From the IMG/VR virus record IMGVR_UViG_3300047557_003487, positions 1 to 64,000 of that record: 64,000 nucleotides of DNA, one strand, 5' to 3'. The notes under the pieces were generated by a model. It worked only from the letters and a program-made list of their open reading frames with translations. It made no database searches and had not been told where the DNA came from. Both the position numbers and the translations under genes were made by a program. Within the stretch, counting starts at the first letter, position 1. Every line of letters begins with the position of its first letter. Below, piece after piece: positions 62,675 through 64,000 of the stretch. This stretch comes from a virus.

Positions 62675-64000
62675 ATGGCAACAACAAGAATAACGGATTT
62701 ACCTATAGTACTATCGGCAGCCCCCGACGATAGATTATATATAGTAACAGACTATACTGGGGGAACATCAGGAACCTCGGGGCAAATTGCGTTTTCCGCC
62801 TTAACAGCTAGTATCACAGGGGGGACTTCTGGTACTAGTGGTTCATCTGGCACAGACGGAACTTCAGGAACTGATGGTACTTCAGGTATTAATGGTACAA
62901 GTGGTACAGATGGTACTTCGGGTGTTAATGGCACATCGGGAACAGATGGTACTTCGGGTACTGATGGTTCATCAGGAACAGATGGTACTTCAGGTATTAA
63001 TGGTACAAGCGGAACAGACGGAACTTCAGGAACTGATGGTACTTCAGGAATAAATGGTACAAGTGGTACAGACGGTACTTCAGGTACAAGTGGTTCTTCA
63101 GGAACGGACGGAAGTTCAGGAACTGATGGGTCTTCTGGAACTTCAGGAATTAGTGGAGTTAATGGCACAGATGGTTCTTCAGGAACATCTGGTTCAAGTG
63201 GAACCGATGGTACTTCAGGTATAAACGGAACCTCAGGAACAGACGGTACTTCAGGAGTTAACGGTACTAGTGGTACGGACGGTACTTCAGGAGTTAACGG
63301 TACTAGTGGTACGGATGGTACTTCAGGTATAAATGGTACAAGCGGTACAGACGGTACAAGTGGTACGGATGGTTCATCAGGAATAAGTGGTACTTCAGGT
63401 ACAGATGGTACAAGCGGTACGGATGGTAGTTCAGGTATCAATGGAACAAGTGGTACAGATGGTTCATCAGGTATAAGTGGTACTTCAGGTACAGACGGCT
63501 CTTCGGGAACAAGTGGTACTTCAGGTACAGATGGCTCTAGTGGGACATCAGGTATTAGTGGTCAAGGATTAACTTGGGAAGGGACATGGAGTATTGCAAC
63601 AGGTTACCAAGCGTATGATATTGTAGAATTTAATGGTAGTTCATATATTGCTATATCAAATAACGTAGCAACTCAACCTGATTTGTTTCCAGCGGTTTGG
63701 GGTTTAGTTGCTCAAGCAGGGACTAGTGGAACAGATGGTTCTTCAGGAACAAGTGGTACATCAGGTACAGATGGCTCTTCAGGCACATCAGGAACTAGTG
63801 GAACAGATGGTTCTTCAGGAACAAGTGGAACATCAGGTACAGACGGTTCTTCAGGAACAAGTGGAACATCAGGTACAGATGGCTCTTCAGGCACATCAGG
63901 AACTAGTGGAACAGATGGTTCTTCAGGAACAAGTGGAACATCAGGTACAGATGGCTCTTCAGGCACATCAGGAACTAGTGGAACATCAGGTACAGACGGT
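62675..64000 (+). CDS. collagen-like fibre protein, 3'-truncated by window edge
   Basis: The frame is open from ATG 62675 to the window end, 442 codons. The first 30 residues (TTRITDLPIVLSAAPDDRLYI) look like a fibre attachment or trimerisation start. From about residue 30, glycine occurs at every third position in runs such as GTSGTDGTSGINGTSG, the G-X-Y rule of collagen triple helices, but with no proline; Thr, Ser and Asp fill X and Y. Residues about 298-349 form a carbohydrate-binding-like insert (TWEGTWSIATGYQAYDIVEF, then NGSSYIAI and FPAVWGLVAQ) of the ChtBD3/CBM5_12 pattern. Runs resume after it. It is likely a trimeric side fibre. Confidence 0.85.
   Translation, partial: MATTRITDLPIVLSAAPDDRLYIVTDYTGGTSGTSGQIAFSALTASITGGTSGTSGSSGTDGTSGTDGTSGINGTSGTDGTSGVNGTSGTDGTSGTDGSSGTDGTSGINGTSGTDGTSGTDGTSGINGTSGTDGTSGTSGSSGTDGSSGTDGSSGTSGISGVNGTDGSSGTSGSSGTDGTSGINGTSGTDGTSGVNGTSGTDGTSGVNGTSGTDGTSGINGTSGTDGTSGTDGSSGISGTSGTDGTSGTDGSSGINGTSGTDGSSGISGTSGTDGSSGTSGTSGTDGSSGTSGISGQGLTWEGTWSIATGYQAYDIVEFNGSSYIAISNNVATQPDLFPAVWGLVAQAGTSGTDGSSGTSGTSGTDGSSGTSGTSGTDGSSGTSGTSGTDGSSGTSGTSGTDGSSGTSGTSGTDGSSGTSGTSGTDGSSGTSGTSGTSGTDG
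63245..63316 (+). repeat. 36-bp tandem repeat in collagen-like gene
   Basis: 63245-63280 and 63281-63316 are direct repeats differing only in the last base. They encode 12 residues, four G-X-Y triplets. Related units recur through 63721-64000 with several silent differences. Confidence 0.85.

Noticed and set aside
62752-63966. Long minus-strand frames rich in Val-Pro repeats opposite the collagen-like gene
   Set aside because: They are the antisense image of the G-X-Y repeat codons; the plus frame has the start context, the promoter-like motif and meaningful domains.
62820-64000. Repeats resembling a CRISPR array
   Set aside because: The repeats are direct, in-frame, of 9-36 bp with no constant spacer length, and encode glycine triplets.

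Overview
The window is part of the genome of a large T4-like contractile-tailed phage (myovirus), almost fully coding and AT-rich. The identification rests on a T4-type set of genes: family B DNA polymerase (gp43), single-strand binding protein (gp32), UvsX recombinase, 5'-3' exonuclease, DnaB-type helicase (gp41), tail sheath and tail tube (gp18, gp19), tail terminator (gp15-like), and baseplate proteins (gp25, gp6, gp26, gp53-like, gp7-like, hub-like). Several signs point to a host in the Bacteroidota: almost no start codon has a Shine-Dalgarno sequence, one tail gene carries six SprB-like adhesin repeats, and there is a DUF5522-like protein. This host call is an inference.

Layout. 1-3943: glycosyltransferases (GT11-like fucosyltransferase cut by the window edge, a DxD glycosyltransferase, two HtrL/YibB-like proteins, one fused to a GT-A domain). 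3960-7155: a small virion-like protein and DNA polymerase, whose leader can fold into alternative hairpins. 7132-12584: a minus-strand island of six genes, read from 12584 downward: SET-domain methyltransferase, SNF2 helicase (4-nt overlap), small SH3-like protein, superoxide dismutase fused to a nuclease-like domain, and two unrecognised, probably structural proteins. 12643-35447: neck and tail genes (tail terminator, a small antisense ribbon-helix-helix-like gene, sheath, HAD phosphatase, tube, gp26-like protein with an overlapping small ORF, tape measure, and giant baseplate/hub proteins with OmpA-like, LysM-like and IPT/TIG domains). 35476-43485: small proteins, then replication and nucleotide genes (gp32, UvsX, exonuclease, helicase, class II ribonucleotide reductase, DUF5522). 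43507-58447: baseplate wedge genes gp25, gp6, a giant protein with internal membrane helices, four unrecognised structural proteins and a gp7-like protein. 58454-64000: adhesion genes (SprB-like repeats, Thr/Pro-rich linkers, a proline-free collagen-like fibre that runs off the window).

Regulation. The 7-mer TATTTAT stands 5-63 nt upstream of sixteen gene starts, on both strands, and is the best candidate for a phage-specific (probably late) promoter element. A sigma70-like promoter (TTGACT-17-TATAAT) precedes gp32, with weaker ones before DNA polymerase and the SET gene. Six stem-loops look like terminators. TAATG stop/start overlaps recur and suggest coupled translation.

The most unusual content is the SOD-nuclease fusion, the SET-SNF2 gene pair, the membrane helices inside a baseplate-region giant protein, the SprB-like receptor module and the shared upstream motif. 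No tRNA, rRNA, CRISPR array, integrase or insertion sequence was seen. Head and packaging genes are not in this window.
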